Below the pieces are notes generated by a model, which saw only the letters and a program-made list of their open reading frames with translations, was not told the origin of the DNA and made no database searches. Below, piece by piece: positions 1-7,718 of a stretch of 50,485 nt of DNA (positions are counted from its first letter, which is position 1; each line of letters begins with the position of its first letter). The stretch is taken from contig NZ_VZOV01000028.1 of assembly GCF_008801915.1 (NCBI RefSeq), forward strand, positions 1-50,485, in the 5' to 3' direction. The translations under genes were made by a program, and so were the position numbers. The DNA comes from Cupriavidus gilardii (GTDB lineage Bacteria > Pseudomonadota > Gammaproteobacteria > Burkholderiales > Burkholderiaceae).

Positions 1-756
1 GTGCCCGCGCCCGCGCCGCCGGGCAGCGCGGTGCAGGCCCGCACCATTGCGGCCAGCGTGGGCGGCGGCGGCATGGCCTCGGATCGGGCGCGCGCCGCGC
101 TGGCCGCGAAGCTGCGCAGCGGCGGCATCCGCGACGAGCGCGTGCTGCAGGCGATTGCCACCGTGCCGCGCCATCTGTTCCTCGAGCCGGGGCTGGCCTC
201 GCAGGCCTACGAGGATGCGGCGCTGCCGATCGGCCATCAGCAGACCATTTCTAAGCCGTCGGTGGTGGCCCGCATGATCGAATTGCTGCGCCATGGGCTC
301 GCGCCCGCGCAGCCGCTCGAGCGCGTGCTGGAGATCGGCACCGGCTGCGGCTATCAGGCCGCGGTGCTGAGCCTGGTTGCACGCGATGTGTTTTCGATCG
401 AGCGGATCCGGCCGCTGCACGAACAGGCCAAGGCCAATTTGCGTGCGCTGCGCCTGCCCAATCTGCGCCTGCACTATGGCGACGGCATGCTGGGGCTGCC
501 GCAGGCCGCGCCGTTCTCCGCGATCATCCTTGCCGCGGCCGGCATGGAAGTGCCGGAGGCGCTGCTGGAACAGCTGGAGGTCGGCGGCAGGCTGATCGCG
601 CCGGTCGCGGTCGCGTCGGCCGGCACCGACGGCCACAAGCAGGGGCAGGCCGTCTCGCAGCAATTGCTGCTGATCGAACGCCGGAGCCGGCATCGCTTTC
701 ACCGCACCGCGCTTGAAGCCGTTTTCTTTGTGCCATTAAAATCGGGCACCACCTGA
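1..756 (+). CDS. pcm: Protein-L-isoaspartate O-methyltransferase
   Basis: Transfers a methyl group from SAM to L-isoaspartyl residues, starting repair of aged proteins in the cytosol. The SAM-binding motif VLEIGTGCGYQAAVL lies near residues 109-123. The family's HQQTISKP segment (substrate and active-site region) and the C-terminal FVPL are present. The frame is open to the left edge from a GTG at base 1, so the true 5' end may lie outside the window. An internal ATG at base 73 (MASDRARAALAAKL) would give about 227 residues, closer to the usual 210. It sits directly before nlpD and rpoS, the conserved proteobacterial order (surE-pcm-nlpD-rpoS), so surE is expected to the left. Identity is secure; only the start is uncertain. 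Confidence 0.93.
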   Translation: MPAPAPPGSAVQARTIAASVGGGGMASDRARAALAAKLRSGGIRDERVLQAIATVPRHLFLEPGLASQAYEDAALPIGHQQTISKPSVVARMIELLRHGLAPAQPLERVLEIGTGCGYQAAVLSLVARDVFSIERIRPLHEQAKANLRALRLPNLRLHYGDGMLGLPQAAPFSAIILAAAGMEVPEALLEQLEVGGRLIAPVAVASAGTDGHKQGQAVSQQLLLIERRSRHRFHRTALEAVFFVPLKSGTT

Positions 757-764
757 GTCGAACT

Positions 765-1622
765 ATGCACAACACCGTGACTTCGCAACGTCTTATCCGC
801 GCGGGCCAGCTCGCCACCGCCTCGCTGCTGGCAGCCCTGCTGGCCGCCTGCGCTTCCTCGCCGATGCCCGCGCCCGTGATCGACCGCACCGCCGGCGGCA
901 CCGGGACCACGATCGCACCGGTCGAGCCCGCGCCCCCCGGGTACTATCGGGTCAAGCGCGGCGATACGCTGTATCGCATCGCCCTCGAGAACGGCCAGTC
1001 GTATCGCGATGTCGCGGCCTGGAACAATATCGTCAACGCCAATCAGATCGAGGTCGGCCAACTGCTGCGGATCGTGCCGCCGGGCGCGGACGTCAATGCG
1101 GCGACGGGCGTCGCGACCATGCCGGTGGCGCCGGCCGCGGTCCAGGGCCAGCCGCTCGAACAGGCCGGGCTGCCGCCGACCACGCCGGGCGCGACTGCGC
1201 CCTCTGCCGCGTCGGCGCCCGCTGCCGCAGCGCCGGCCCCTGGCGCTGCCGCGGACGGCACGATCCAGTTGGCATGGCCCGCGCGCGGTTCGCTGCTCGG
1301 ACGCTTCGACGAGAAGGGCAACAAAGGCATCGATATCAGCGGTCAGCGCGGCGACGCGGTGCTCGCCGCGGACGACGGTCGGGTGATTCACGTAGGCCCC
1401 TTGCGCGGCTACGGGAATCTTGTCATCATCAAACACAACGAGACTTTTCTTACTGCCTACGGCCACAACGACAAGGTCGTCGTGACCGAACAGGCAACGG
1501 TCCGCCGGGGTCAGAAAATTGCAGAGATGGGCAACACCGATGCCGATCGCGTGAAACTGCATTTCGAGGTTCGCAGGAACGGGAAACCGGTCGATCCGAT
1601 GCGGTATTTGCCGCCACAGTGA
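765..1622 (+). CDS. nlpD: Murein hydrolase activator NlpD (LysM/M23 lipoprotein)
   Basis: Envelope lipoprotein that activates an AmiC-type amidase during septal peptidoglycan splitting. It has a lipoprotein signal peptide with lipobox LAAC (Cys29) and a LysM domain around residues 60-106 (YYRVKRGDTLYRIA). A Pro/Ala-rich linker follows to about 165, then a C-terminal M23-type domain at about 185-281. The M23 metal ligands look lost: the usual HxGxD is NKGID here, and the final HxH is reduced to LHFE. That fits a non-catalytic activator, as in known NlpD/EnvC proteins. Length is 285 residues. It starts 8 bases after pcm and ends 6 bases before rpoS; the main rpoS promoter of other proteobacteria lies inside nlpD, which may hold here. 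Confidence 0.93.
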   Translation: MHNTVTSQRLIRAGQLATASLLAALLAACASSPMPAPVIDRTAGGTGTTIAPVEPAPPGYYRVKRGDTLYRIALENGQSYRDVAAWNNIVNANQIEVGQLLRIVPPGADVNAATGVATMPVAPAAVQGQPLEQAGLPPTTPGATAPSAASAPAAAAPAPGAAADGTIQLAWPARGSLLGRFDEKGNKGIDISGQRGDAVLAADDGRVIHVGPLRGYGNLVIIKHNETFLTAYGHNDKVVVTEQATVRRGQKIAEMGNTDADRVKLHFEVRRNGKPVDPMRYLPPQ

Positions 1623-1628
1623 GGGTTC

Positions 1629-2795
1629 ATGCCACGCCAGAAAACAGTCTCCTCCGGAACCGCCAGCCGCACCCGTCGCGCCAAGCAACCGGAAACACGT
1701 TCTGGTGTGGCACATCGTGACGGGCAAGCCGATGGCTACGATCACGATCTGGCGGCCGAGCTGATTCCCCTGACCGACGAACCGATCGCGCCCGGTGCGG
1801 GCACCGTCGGTTTGCGCGAGGCCGACCTGATGGCCGACGACGGCGACGCGGTCGCGCGCGACGATGACGAAGGCGAGCGCGAGAGCGACGAGGAAGAGGG
1901 CGCGACCGAAGCGGTCGCCACCGAGCAGGACGAATTCCGCAGCGCCCTGCATACCGAACTCGCTGCCGATACCGTTCAGCACTATCTGAACCGCATCAGC
2001 ATCAAGCCGCTGCTGTCGGCTCCCGAAGAACTCCATTTCTCGACGCTGGCCAAGGACGGCGATTTCTCCGCGCGTCAGGTCATGATCGAGCGCAACCTGC
2101 GCCTGGTGGTCAGCATCGCGAAGGGCTATCTGAATCGCGGCGTGCCGCTGCTCGATCTGATCGAGGAGGGCAACCTCGGTCTGATGCATGCGATCGAGAA
2201 GTTCGATCCGTCGCGCGGCTTCCGCTTCTCGACCTATGCCACCTGGTGGATCCGCCAGAGCATCGAGCGCGCGATCATGAACCAGGCGCGTACCGTTCGG
2301 CTGCCGGTGCACGTGATCCGCGAACTCAATCAGGTGCTGCGCGCCAAGCGGCATCTGGAGAAGGGCGGCACCGACGGACGCGATGCCAGTCTCGAGGACA
2401 TCGCGCATCTGCTCGGCAAGACCCCCGACGAAGTGCAGGACGTCCTCGCACTGAATGAACACACGACCTCGCTCGATACGCCGTTCGATCTCGATCCGGG
2501 TTCGAGCCTGCTCGACTTCCTGTCGGACGAACACAATGCCGCGCCGGACCAGGAGGTCGCACACCGCGAGCTCGAGAATCTGATGAAGCTGTGGCTGGCG
2601 CGCCTGTCCGAGAAGCACCGCTATGTCGTCGAGCGCCGGTTCGGCCTGAACCATATCGAGCCGGCCACGCTGGAAGAGCTGGCCGAGGAGATGGGGCTGA
2701 CGCGCGAGCGCGTGCGCCAGATCCAGCAGGAAGCGCTGGTCAAGCTCAAGCGGCATTTCGCTTCGCAAGGGGTGCGCAAGGACGCGGTTCTATGA
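1629..2795 (+). CDS. rpoS: RNA polymerase sigma factor RpoS
   Basis: Stationary-phase and general-stress sigma factor of 388 residues. Region 1.2 (DTVQHYLNRISIKPLLS) is near 114-130. Region 2 runs about 150-222 and includes the RFSTYATWWIRQSIERAI block that melts and reads the -10 element. Region 3 follows, and region 4.2 (LEELAEEMGLTRERVRQIQ) is near 348-366. It is about 60 residues longer than the E. coli protein. The extra sequence is N-terminal, basic at residues 1-35 and then very acidic at about 69-102 (DDDEGERESDEEEG). Its stop overlaps the start of the next gene as ATGA, so the two are probably translationally coupled. A later start would shorten the extension, but the ATG at 1629 follows nlpD closely and is the natural choice. 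Confidence 0.95.
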   Translation: MPRQKTVSSGTASRTRRAKQPETRSGVAHRDGQADGYDHDLAAELIPLTDEPIAPGAGTVGLREADLMADDGDAVARDDDEGERESDEEEGATEAVATEQDEFRSALHTELAADTVQHYLNRISIKPLLSAPEELHFSTLAKDGDFSARQVMIERNLRLVVSIAKGYLNRGVPLLDLIEEGNLGLMHAIEKFDPSRGFRFSTYATWWIRQSIERAIMNQARTVRLPVHVIRELNQVLRAKRHLEKGGTDGRDASLEDIAHLLGKTPDEVQDVLALNEHTTSLDTPFDLDPGSSLLDFLSDEHNAAPDQEVAHRELENLMKLWLARLSEKHRYVVERRFGLNHIEPATLEELAEEMGLTRERVRQIQQEALVKLKRHFASQGVRKDAVL

Positions 2796-3634
2796 CGCCT
2801 GTGCTGGTATTCGACATCGAGACGGTTCCCGATGTCGCCGGCCTGCGCCGTCTGCACGACCATCCGCCCGGCCTGTCCGATGCCGAGGTCGCGGAACTGG
2901 CCTTCGCCGCCCGCCGCGAAAAGACCGGCAGTGATTTTCTTCCCCTGCATCTGCAACGCGTGGTCGCCATATCGTGCGTGCTGCGCCGCACGCAACGCGA
3001 CGGGACCGCGCTGTTCCACGTCGGCTCGCTCGGCAGCGAGGACGACGGCGAAGCGACGCTGATCCAGCGCTTCTACGAACTGATCGCACGCTACAGTCCG
3101 CAACTGGTGTCATGGAACGGCGGCGGCTTCGATCTGCCGGTTCTGCACTATCGCGGACTGATCCACGGCGTCAGTGCGCCCCGCTATTGGGAAATGGGCG
3201 AGGGCCGCGACGACGACAGCCGCGACTTCAAGTGGAACAACTACATCAGCCGCTACCACATGCGGCATCTGGATCTGATGGATCTGCTGGCGATGTACCA
3301 GCCGCGTGCGAGCGCGCCGCTGGACGACCTCGCCAGGCTGTGCGGCTTTCCCGGCAAGATGGGCATGGACGGCAGCAAGGTGTGGGAGGCATTTCAGCAG
3401 GGGCAGATCGGTGCGATCCGCGCCTATTGCGAGACGGATGTCGTCAACACCTATCTGATGTACTGCCGCTTCCAGATGATGCGCGGCGGGCTGACGCCGC
3501 GCGAGTTCGATGCCGAAGTCGAACTGGTCCAGGAATCGCTGGCGGAACTGCCCGGCCCGCAATGGATGGAATATCTGCGGGCCTTCCAGCTGCAGCCGGC
3601 GAGCCGCGTGGCGGACGACGAACCGATCGACTGA
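2792..3634 (+). CDS. PolB-type 3'-5' exonuclease domain protein
   Basis: Predicted stand-alone 3'-5' exonuclease related to the proofreading domain of family B DNA polymerases (DNA_pol_B_exo2 type). All three Exo motifs are visible: Exo I FDIET (D8, E10), Exo II SWNGGGFDLP (D114) and Exo III YCETD (Y212, D216). These supply the acidic residues for two-metal catalysis. Length is 280 residues. The ATG overlaps the rpoS stop by four bases (ATGA), which fixes the start; an upstream in-frame extension would run inside rpoS. Co-transcription with rpoS suggests a stress-linked DNA or RNA role, but the substrate is not known from sequence. Confidence 0.85.
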   Translation: MTPVLVFDIETVPDVAGLRRLHDHPPGLSDAEVAELAFAARREKTGSDFLPLHLQRVVAISCVLRRTQRDGTALFHVGSLGSEDDGEATLIQRFYELIARYSPQLVSWNGGGFDLPVLHYRGLIHGVSAPRYWEMGEGRDDDSRDFKWNNYISRYHMRHLDLMDLLAMYQPRASAPLDDLARLCGFPGKMGMDGSKVWEAFQQGQIGAIRAYCETDVVNTYLMYCRFQMMRGGLTPREFDAEVELVQESLAELPGPQWMEYLRAFQLQPASRVADDEPID

Positions 3635-3676
3635 ACGGTCTGGCGCTTCCGCTGCCCCTGACGTTTCCCTTTTCCC

Positions 3677-4537
3677 TCAATCGAAGTCGCGCAGCGACAG
3701 GTGCACCGGCTGATGGTCCGATGCCTGTGTACTGCCGTCGACCTCGCATCGGGTCGCCCGTTCCAGCAGATCCTCGGTGACCAGCACGAAGTCGCAGGCG
3801 AATGGCGGCTCCTTCCATTGCACCCTGTCATGGAGCGCGCAGGTCGGCGCATGGGGCTGGCCTGGATGCAGATGCAGCCAGGCATCGCGCCACGCCGGCG
3901 TGCCGTCGTCGAACGATGCAGTCAGCCTCCGGTAGGCCGTGTCGTCCGGTTTGCTGTTGAAGTCGCCGCAGAGGATGGCGCTGCGCGGACGCGGCTCGGG
4001 CGTGAACGGGCCGAAGCGCTGTTCCGCCGGCCCTGGCCGTGCCGCGTGCTGGCAAGCCTCGACATGCCAGGCGCGCAACGCTTCGGCCTGTGCGTCGCGT
4101 TGCAGCGCCGAGTAGTACTCCAGATGCGTGCAAATGACGCGCAGCCGCTCCCCGCCTGCCATCACCGTTGCTTCCAGCGCGACGCGCGGCATCGACGCGA
4201 CCGTCGGATCGGCCGGCCACGGCAGCGCATGGCGGAATACTTCGCAAACCGGCAGGCGCGTCGCGATCAGATTGCCGAACTGGCGCGGCATGCCATCGGA
4301 CCCGAAGCGGTCGACGCCCGGCGCGAACAGCAGGTGGAAGCCGGGCAGCAGGGCCGCCAGTTCGGCGACCTGGTCCGCGCCCGGACCGCCCGGCATCTCG
4401 CCGAAGCCGCGCGTCACTTCCTGCAGGCACAGCACGTCGAAATCGGCCAGCGCGCGCAGCGTCGCCACCGTGCGGGCGAGGTCGACCTGGCCGTCGCAGC
4501 CGCGCCCCCATTGAATGTTCCAGCTGATCAGTTCCAT
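3677..4537 (-). CDS. Endonuclease/exonuclease/phosphatase family protein
   Basis: Metal-dependent hydrolase of the EEP superfamily (the exonuclease III/DNase I/phosphoesterase fold), 286 residues. Signature blocks in order are WNIQWGRG, CLQEV with catalytic Glu40, CTHLEYYS, CGDFNSKP and the C-terminal SDHQPV. No signal peptide is evident, so it is probably cytosolic. The start at MELISWNIQW is chosen because the fold begins there, and an upstream extension would overlap the divergent rlmD promoter. It converges with the exonuclease gene before it and diverges from rlmD. Substrate (nucleic acid or phospholipid/phosphate ester) cannot be told from sequence. Confidence 0.85.
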   Translation of the reverse strand: MELISWNIQWGRGCDGQVDLARTVATLRALADFDVLCLQEVTRGFGEMPGGPGADQVAELAALLPGFHLLFAPGVDRFGSDGMPRQFGNLIATRLPVCEVFRHALPWPADPTVASMPRVALEATVMAGGERLRVICTHLEYYSALQRDAQAEALRAWHVEACQHAARPGPAEQRFGPFTPEPRPRSAILCGDFNSKPDDTAYRRLTASFDDGTPAWRDAWLHLHPGQPHAPTCALHDRVQWKEPPFACDFVLVTEDLLERATRCEVDGSTQASDHQPVHLSLRDFD

Positions 4538-4593
4538 CGCTTGCCTCTGCCGGGCGGCGGCCGCATGGCCCGTTCGGATCGCGGCGACTGGTC

Positions 4594-4599
4594 TACAAT
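4594..4599 (+). promoter_or_regulatory. Putative -10 element for rlmD
   Basis: TACAAT lies 35 bases before the GTG start of rlmD, in the 97-bp divergent gap with the EEP-family gene. No convincing -35 hexamer is seen at the expected distance, so the assignment rests on the -10 and its position. Confidence 0.45.
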
Positions 4600-4634
4600 C
4601 GCGCTTTCGCAAAACAATACGTCAGGTCCCGCTG

Positions 4635-6119
4635 GTGTCTCAAGCCGTGTCTTCCCCGCAATCCGCCCCTGAGCCGGTGCAACAGCCGGCTGCCTCGCCC
4701 GCTCCTGTCCGCAAGCGTGGCGGCGCCGCCGCATCGGCTGCCCCATCGGCTGCCGCATCGGCCACCGGTACCGAGGCTCAGGCCCATCCGACCGTGAAGA
4801 TCGACAGCCTCGACATGGAGGCGCGCGGCGTCGGACGGCTGGTGAACGAGGACGGCACGCCCGGCAAGGTGATCTTCGTCGAGGGCGCGCTGCCCGGCGA
4901 GACGGTGGCCTACCAGAGCTATCGCCGCAAGCCGAGCTTCGAGCAGGCGCATCTGGTCGAGGTCCGCGCTTCGTCGGTGATGCGGGTGCAGCCGGGCTGC
5001 GTCAATTTCGGCATCTGCGGCGGCTGTTCGATGCAGCACCTGGATGCGCGCGCCCAATTGGCGATCAAGCAGCGCGTGCTCGAGGACAACCTGTGGCATC
5101 TGGGCAAGGTGCGGCCCGAGATGGTCTTCCGGCCGATCGCCGGGCCCGACTGGGGCTATCGCTACCGCGCCCGGCTGACGGTGCGCCACGTGGCGAAGAA
5201 GGGCGGGGTGCTGGTCGGCTTTCACGAGCGCAAGAGCAGCTATGTCGCCGACATGAAGTCGTGCGAGGTGCTGCCGCCGCATGTGTCGGCGATGCTGGTG
5301 CCGCTGCGCGAGCTGGTGGCCGGATTGTCGATTCGCGACCGCATGCCGCAGATCGAACTGGCGGTCGGCCAGGACGTCACCGCGCTGGTGCTGCGGATCC
5401 TGGAGCCGCTGAACGATGCCGATCGCGATCTGCTGCGCGCCTTCGCCGACCGCCACAACGTTCAGTTCTGGCTGCAGCCCAAGGGCCCGGACACGGTGGT
5501 GCCGTTCTATCCGCTCGACCGCGAACTGGCCTATACGTTGCCGGAATTCGGCATTCGCATGCCGTTCAAGCCGACCGATTTCACCCAGGTCAACCATCAG
5601 ATCAACCGCGTGCTGATCAAGCGCGCCCTGCGTCTGCTCGATGCCCAGCCGGGCGACCGGCTGCTGGACCTGTTCTGCGGCATCGGCAACTTCACGCTGC
5701 CGCTGGCGACGCAGGGGCGCGAGGTGATGGGGATCGAGGGCAGCGAGGCGCTGACCGCGCGGGCGCTGGCCAATGCCGACTACAACGGCCTCGCCCACAA
5801 GGTTGCTTTCGCCTGCCGCAACCTGTTCGAGGTCACCGCCGAGGACATGGCAGCGCTCGGGCGGTTTGACCGCTGGCTGGTCGACCCGCCGCGCGAAGGC
5901 GCGCTGGCCGTCAGCAAGGCGCTGGCCGAACTGGCGCAGGCCGGCAGCGACGTGCTGCCCGACCGTATCGTCTATGTGTCATGCAATCCGGCCACGCTGG
6001 CACGTGATGCCGGCCTGCTGGTGCACGAAGCGGGCTATCGGCTGCGCGGCGCGGGCGTGGTCAACATGTTCCCGCATACCTCGCACGTCGAATCGATCGC
6101 GGTGTTCGAGCGCGCCTAG
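4635..6119 (+). CDS. rlmD: 23S rRNA (uracil(1939)-C(5))-methyltransferase RlmD
   Basis: SAM-dependent enzyme that makes m5U1939 in 23S rRNA. A TRAM domain spans about residues 51-110. Four cysteines for the 4Fe-4S cluster are present: C122, C128 and C131 (GCVNFGICGGC), and C210 (MKSCE). The SAM motif LLDLFCGIGNFTLP is near 341-354, a DPPREGA motif follows, and the catalytic nucleophile is C450 in VYVSCNPATL. The GTG at 4635 is preferred, because longer in-frame extensions would cross the -10 element and the start of the divergent gene. An Ala/Pro-rich N-terminal tail of about 50 residues precedes TRAM and is not part of the conserved fold. Length is 494 residues. Confidence 0.93.
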   Translation: MSQAVSSPQSAPEPVQQPAASPAPVRKRGGAAASAAPSAAASATGTEAQAHPTVKIDSLDMEARGVGRLVNEDGTPGKVIFVEGALPGETVAYQSYRRKPSFEQAHLVEVRASSVMRVQPGCVNFGICGGCSMQHLDARAQLAIKQRVLEDNLWHLGKVRPEMVFRPIAGPDWGYRYRARLTVRHVAKKGGVLVGFHERKSSYVADMKSCEVLPPHVSAMLVPLRELVAGLSIRDRMPQIELAVGQDVTALVLRILEPLNDADRDLLRAFADRHNVQFWLQPKGPDTVVPFYPLDRELAYTLPEFGIRMPFKPTDFTQVNHQINRVLIKRALRLLDAQPGDRLLDLFCGIGNFTLPLATQGREVMGIEGSEALTARALANADYNGLAHKVAFACRNLFEVTAEDMAALGRFDRWLVDPPREGALAVSKALAELAQAGSDVLPDRIVYVSCNPATLARDAGLLVHEAGYRLRGAGVVNMFPHTSHVESIAVFERA

Positions 6120-6151
6120 TCGGCGAACGCCAAGGGACGTGGGGAAAAAAG

Positions 6152-6176
6152 AAAGGGCCGGCATTGCCGGCCCTTT
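6152..6176. terminator. Bidirectional intrinsic terminator
   Basis: A perfect 11-bp stem (arms 6152-6162 and 6166-6176, loop ATT) lies between the convergent rlmD and Bax-inhibitor genes. On the minus strand it is followed by a good T-run (complement of 6145-6150). On the plus strand only TTT closes the stem. It should therefore stop minus-strand transcripts best. Confidence 0.8.
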
Positions 6177-6198
6177 GTCATCGCGGTGAAGCGATCGC

Positions 6199-6903
6199 TT
6201 ATTCGCGGCTGCCGCCGAAGATGCCCAGCAGCGCCAGCAGGTTGACGAAGACGTTGTAGATGTCCAGATAGATCGCCAGCGTCGCGGTAATGTAGTTGGT
6301 CTCGCCGCCGTTCACCACGCGCTGCACGTCATACAGCATGTAGGCCGAGAAGATGCCGATCGCGATCACCGAGACGGTGATCATCAGCGAGGGCAGCTGC
6401 AGCCAGATGTTGGCGACGCTGGCCAGGATCAGCAGGATCACGCCGACGAACAGGAACTTGCCCAGGCCGGAAAAATCGCGCTTGCTGACCGTGGCGATGG
6501 TCGCCATCGCGGCAAAGACTGCCGCGGTGCCGCCGAACGCATACATGATCAGCGCGGGCCCGTTCGAGAACTGCAGCACCGAGCCGATCAGCCGCGACAG
6601 CATCAGGCCCATGAAGAAGGTGAAGGCCAGCAGCAGCACGACCCCCATGGCGCTGTTCTTGGTCTTCTCGATCGCGAAGAAGAAGCCGAAGGCGATCGCG
6701 AGGAACAGGATCAGCGACAGGCCCGGGCTGGCCGCCATGAAGCTGAAGCCGGTGGCCACACCGATCCACGCGCCGAGCACGGTCGGCACCAGCGACAGGG
6801 CCAGCAGCCAGTAGGTATTGCGCAGGACCCGATTGCGGACGGTGACGGCTCCCGCCGTCGCGCCGGCATTGCCGAACCCATAGGTATTCAGCTTGTCGTT
6901 CAT
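6199..6903 (-). CDS. Bax inhibitor-1/YccA family membrane protein
   Basis: Integral inner-membrane protein of 234 residues with about seven hydrophobic segments, the layout of the TMBIM/BI-1 family. Bacterial members include YccA, an FtsH modulator, and the YetJ-type calcium-leak channel. The first segment begins near residue 29 after a soluble Gly/Ala-rich N terminus. The start ATG at 6903 has an upstream GAGGAGT ribosome-binding site. The gene is monocistronic and divergent from ndk. Because hflK/hflC (FtsH modulators) lie elsewhere in the window, a YccA-like role is tempting, but sequence alone does not choose between family functions. Confidence 0.88.
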   Translation of the reverse strand: MNDKLNTYGFGNAGATAGAVTVRNRVLRNTYWLLALSLVPTVLGAWIGVATGFSFMAASPGLSLILFLAIAFGFFFAIEKTKNSAMGVVLLLAFTFFMGLMLSRLIGSVLQFSNGPALIMYAFGGTAAVFAAMATIATVSKRDFSGLGKFLFVGVILLILASVANIWLQLPSLMITVSVIAIGIFSAYMLYDVQRVVNGGETNYITATLAIYLDIYNVFVNLLALLGIFGGSRE

Positions 6904-7097
6904 GATGACTCCTCATTCAAAGGGCGGTGCCGGAAGCGCCGGCGGACACCTTGCCAATGTGGCATCGTCCTTGCACGATTGCAAGTGCAGAGTGATTCAG
7001 GAAGCACTAAAAATCGCGAAACCGTCGAGGAACAGATGAGGCGCTTACGTTGCCTTGGATCGATGGGAGGCGCCGGTGTTCCCGTCCCTTTGTCCCA

Positions 7098-7123
7098 TAT
7101 CGCGGCAATGGTGCGCCGCGATA
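7098..7123. repeat. Perfect 9-bp inverted repeat upstream of ndk
   Basis: Arms TATCGCGGC and GCCGCGATA (7098-7106 and 7115-7123) flank an 8-base loop. It is not followed by a T-run, so it is not a simple terminator. It lies about 65 bases before the ndk -10 and could be a protein-binding site or RNA structure. Confidence 0.5.
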
Positions 7124-7185
7124 ATGTAGGGGATGCAGCCCCTTTCGTTTCGCCGCCGCCCGCTCTCGAAACGATTGGGGTCTCG

Positions 7186-7194
7186 TGCTAGAAT
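7186..7194 (+). promoter_or_regulatory. Extended -10 promoter for ndk
   Basis: TGCTAGAAT matches an extended sigma-70 -10 (TGnTATAAT type). No clear -35 is seen 16-18 bases upstream, which extended -10 promoters tolerate. The predicted transcript start would leave a leader of about 40 bases. The same nine bases recur upstream of hflK. Confidence 0.55.
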
Positions 7195-7239
7195 CTCGTG
7201 TTTCCCAATTTGGTAACCCCTTCATTTTTCGGAGTTTTT

Positions 7240-7665
7240 ATGGCAATCGAACGCACCCTGTCGATCATCAAGCCGGATGCCGTGGCCAAGAACGTCATCG
7301 GCCAGATCTACGCCCGTTTCGAGGCCGCCGGCCTGAAGATCGTGGCCGCCAAGATGGCGCATCTGTCGCGCGGCGAAGCCGAGCAGTTCTACGCGGTCCA
7401 CAAGGAGCGTCCGTTCTTCAAGGATCTGGTCGATTTCATGGTGTCGGGCCCGGTGATGATCCAGGTCCTCGAAGGCGAGAACGCGATCGCGAAGAACCGT
7501 GAGCTGATGGGCGCCACCGACCCGAAGAAGGCCGAGAAGGGCACGATCCGCGCCGATTTCGCCGACAGCATCGACGCCAATGCCGTGCATGGCTCGGACG
7601 CCCCGGAAACCGCGGCCGTCGAAGTGGCGTTCTTCTTCCCCGGCATGAACGTTTACTCGCGCTGA
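7240..7665 (+). CDS. ndk: Nucleoside diphosphate kinase
   Basis: Transfers the gamma-phosphate of ATP to nucleoside diphosphates through a phosphohistidine, balancing NTP and dNTP pools in the cytosol. Length is 141 residues, normal for bacterial Ndk. The catalytic histidine is H117 in NAVHGSDA. The N-terminal RTLSIIKPDAV and the Kpn loop region are intact. The ATG at 7240 has TCGGAG 7 bases upstream. It precedes rlmN by 53 bases in the order typical of proteobacteria and is probably co-transcribed with it. Confidence 0.97.
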   Translation: MAIERTLSIIKPDAVAKNVIGQIYARFEAAGLKIVAAKMAHLSRGEAEQFYAVHKERPFFKDLVDFMVSGPVMIQVLEGENAIAKNRELMGATDPKKAEKGTIRADFADSIDANAVHGSDAPETAAVEVAFFFPGMNVYSR

Positions 7666-7718
7666 TTGTCTGGCCTGAACCCGGACACTAGACTGCTACC
7701 CGAAGCCCCGCTGCCGTC

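Larger units (their letters stand above)
6904..7239. other. Divergent intergenic region between Bax inhibitor-1 gene and ndk
   Basis: 336 bases without a convincing gene. It holds the Bax-inhibitor ribosome-binding site at its left end and a perfect 9-bp hairpin at 7098-7123. An AGGGG/CCCCT mini-hairpin follows near 7127, and an extended -10 for ndk is at 7186-7194. Short open frames on both strands here lack homology and ribosome-binding sites. Confidence 0.6.

Noticed and set aside
699..2768. Long antisense frame across nlpD-rpoS
   Set aside because: Shadow of rpoS and nlpD; no conserved motif.
2591..2791. Upstream extension of the PolB-type exonuclease
   Set aside because: The extension lies inside rpoS; the ATGA overlap at 2792 and the FDIET motif fix the start.
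4515..4634. Longer N terminus for RlmD from an ATG at 4515
   Set aside because: It would overlap the divergent gene's start and cross a -10 element; the residues are not conserved in the family.
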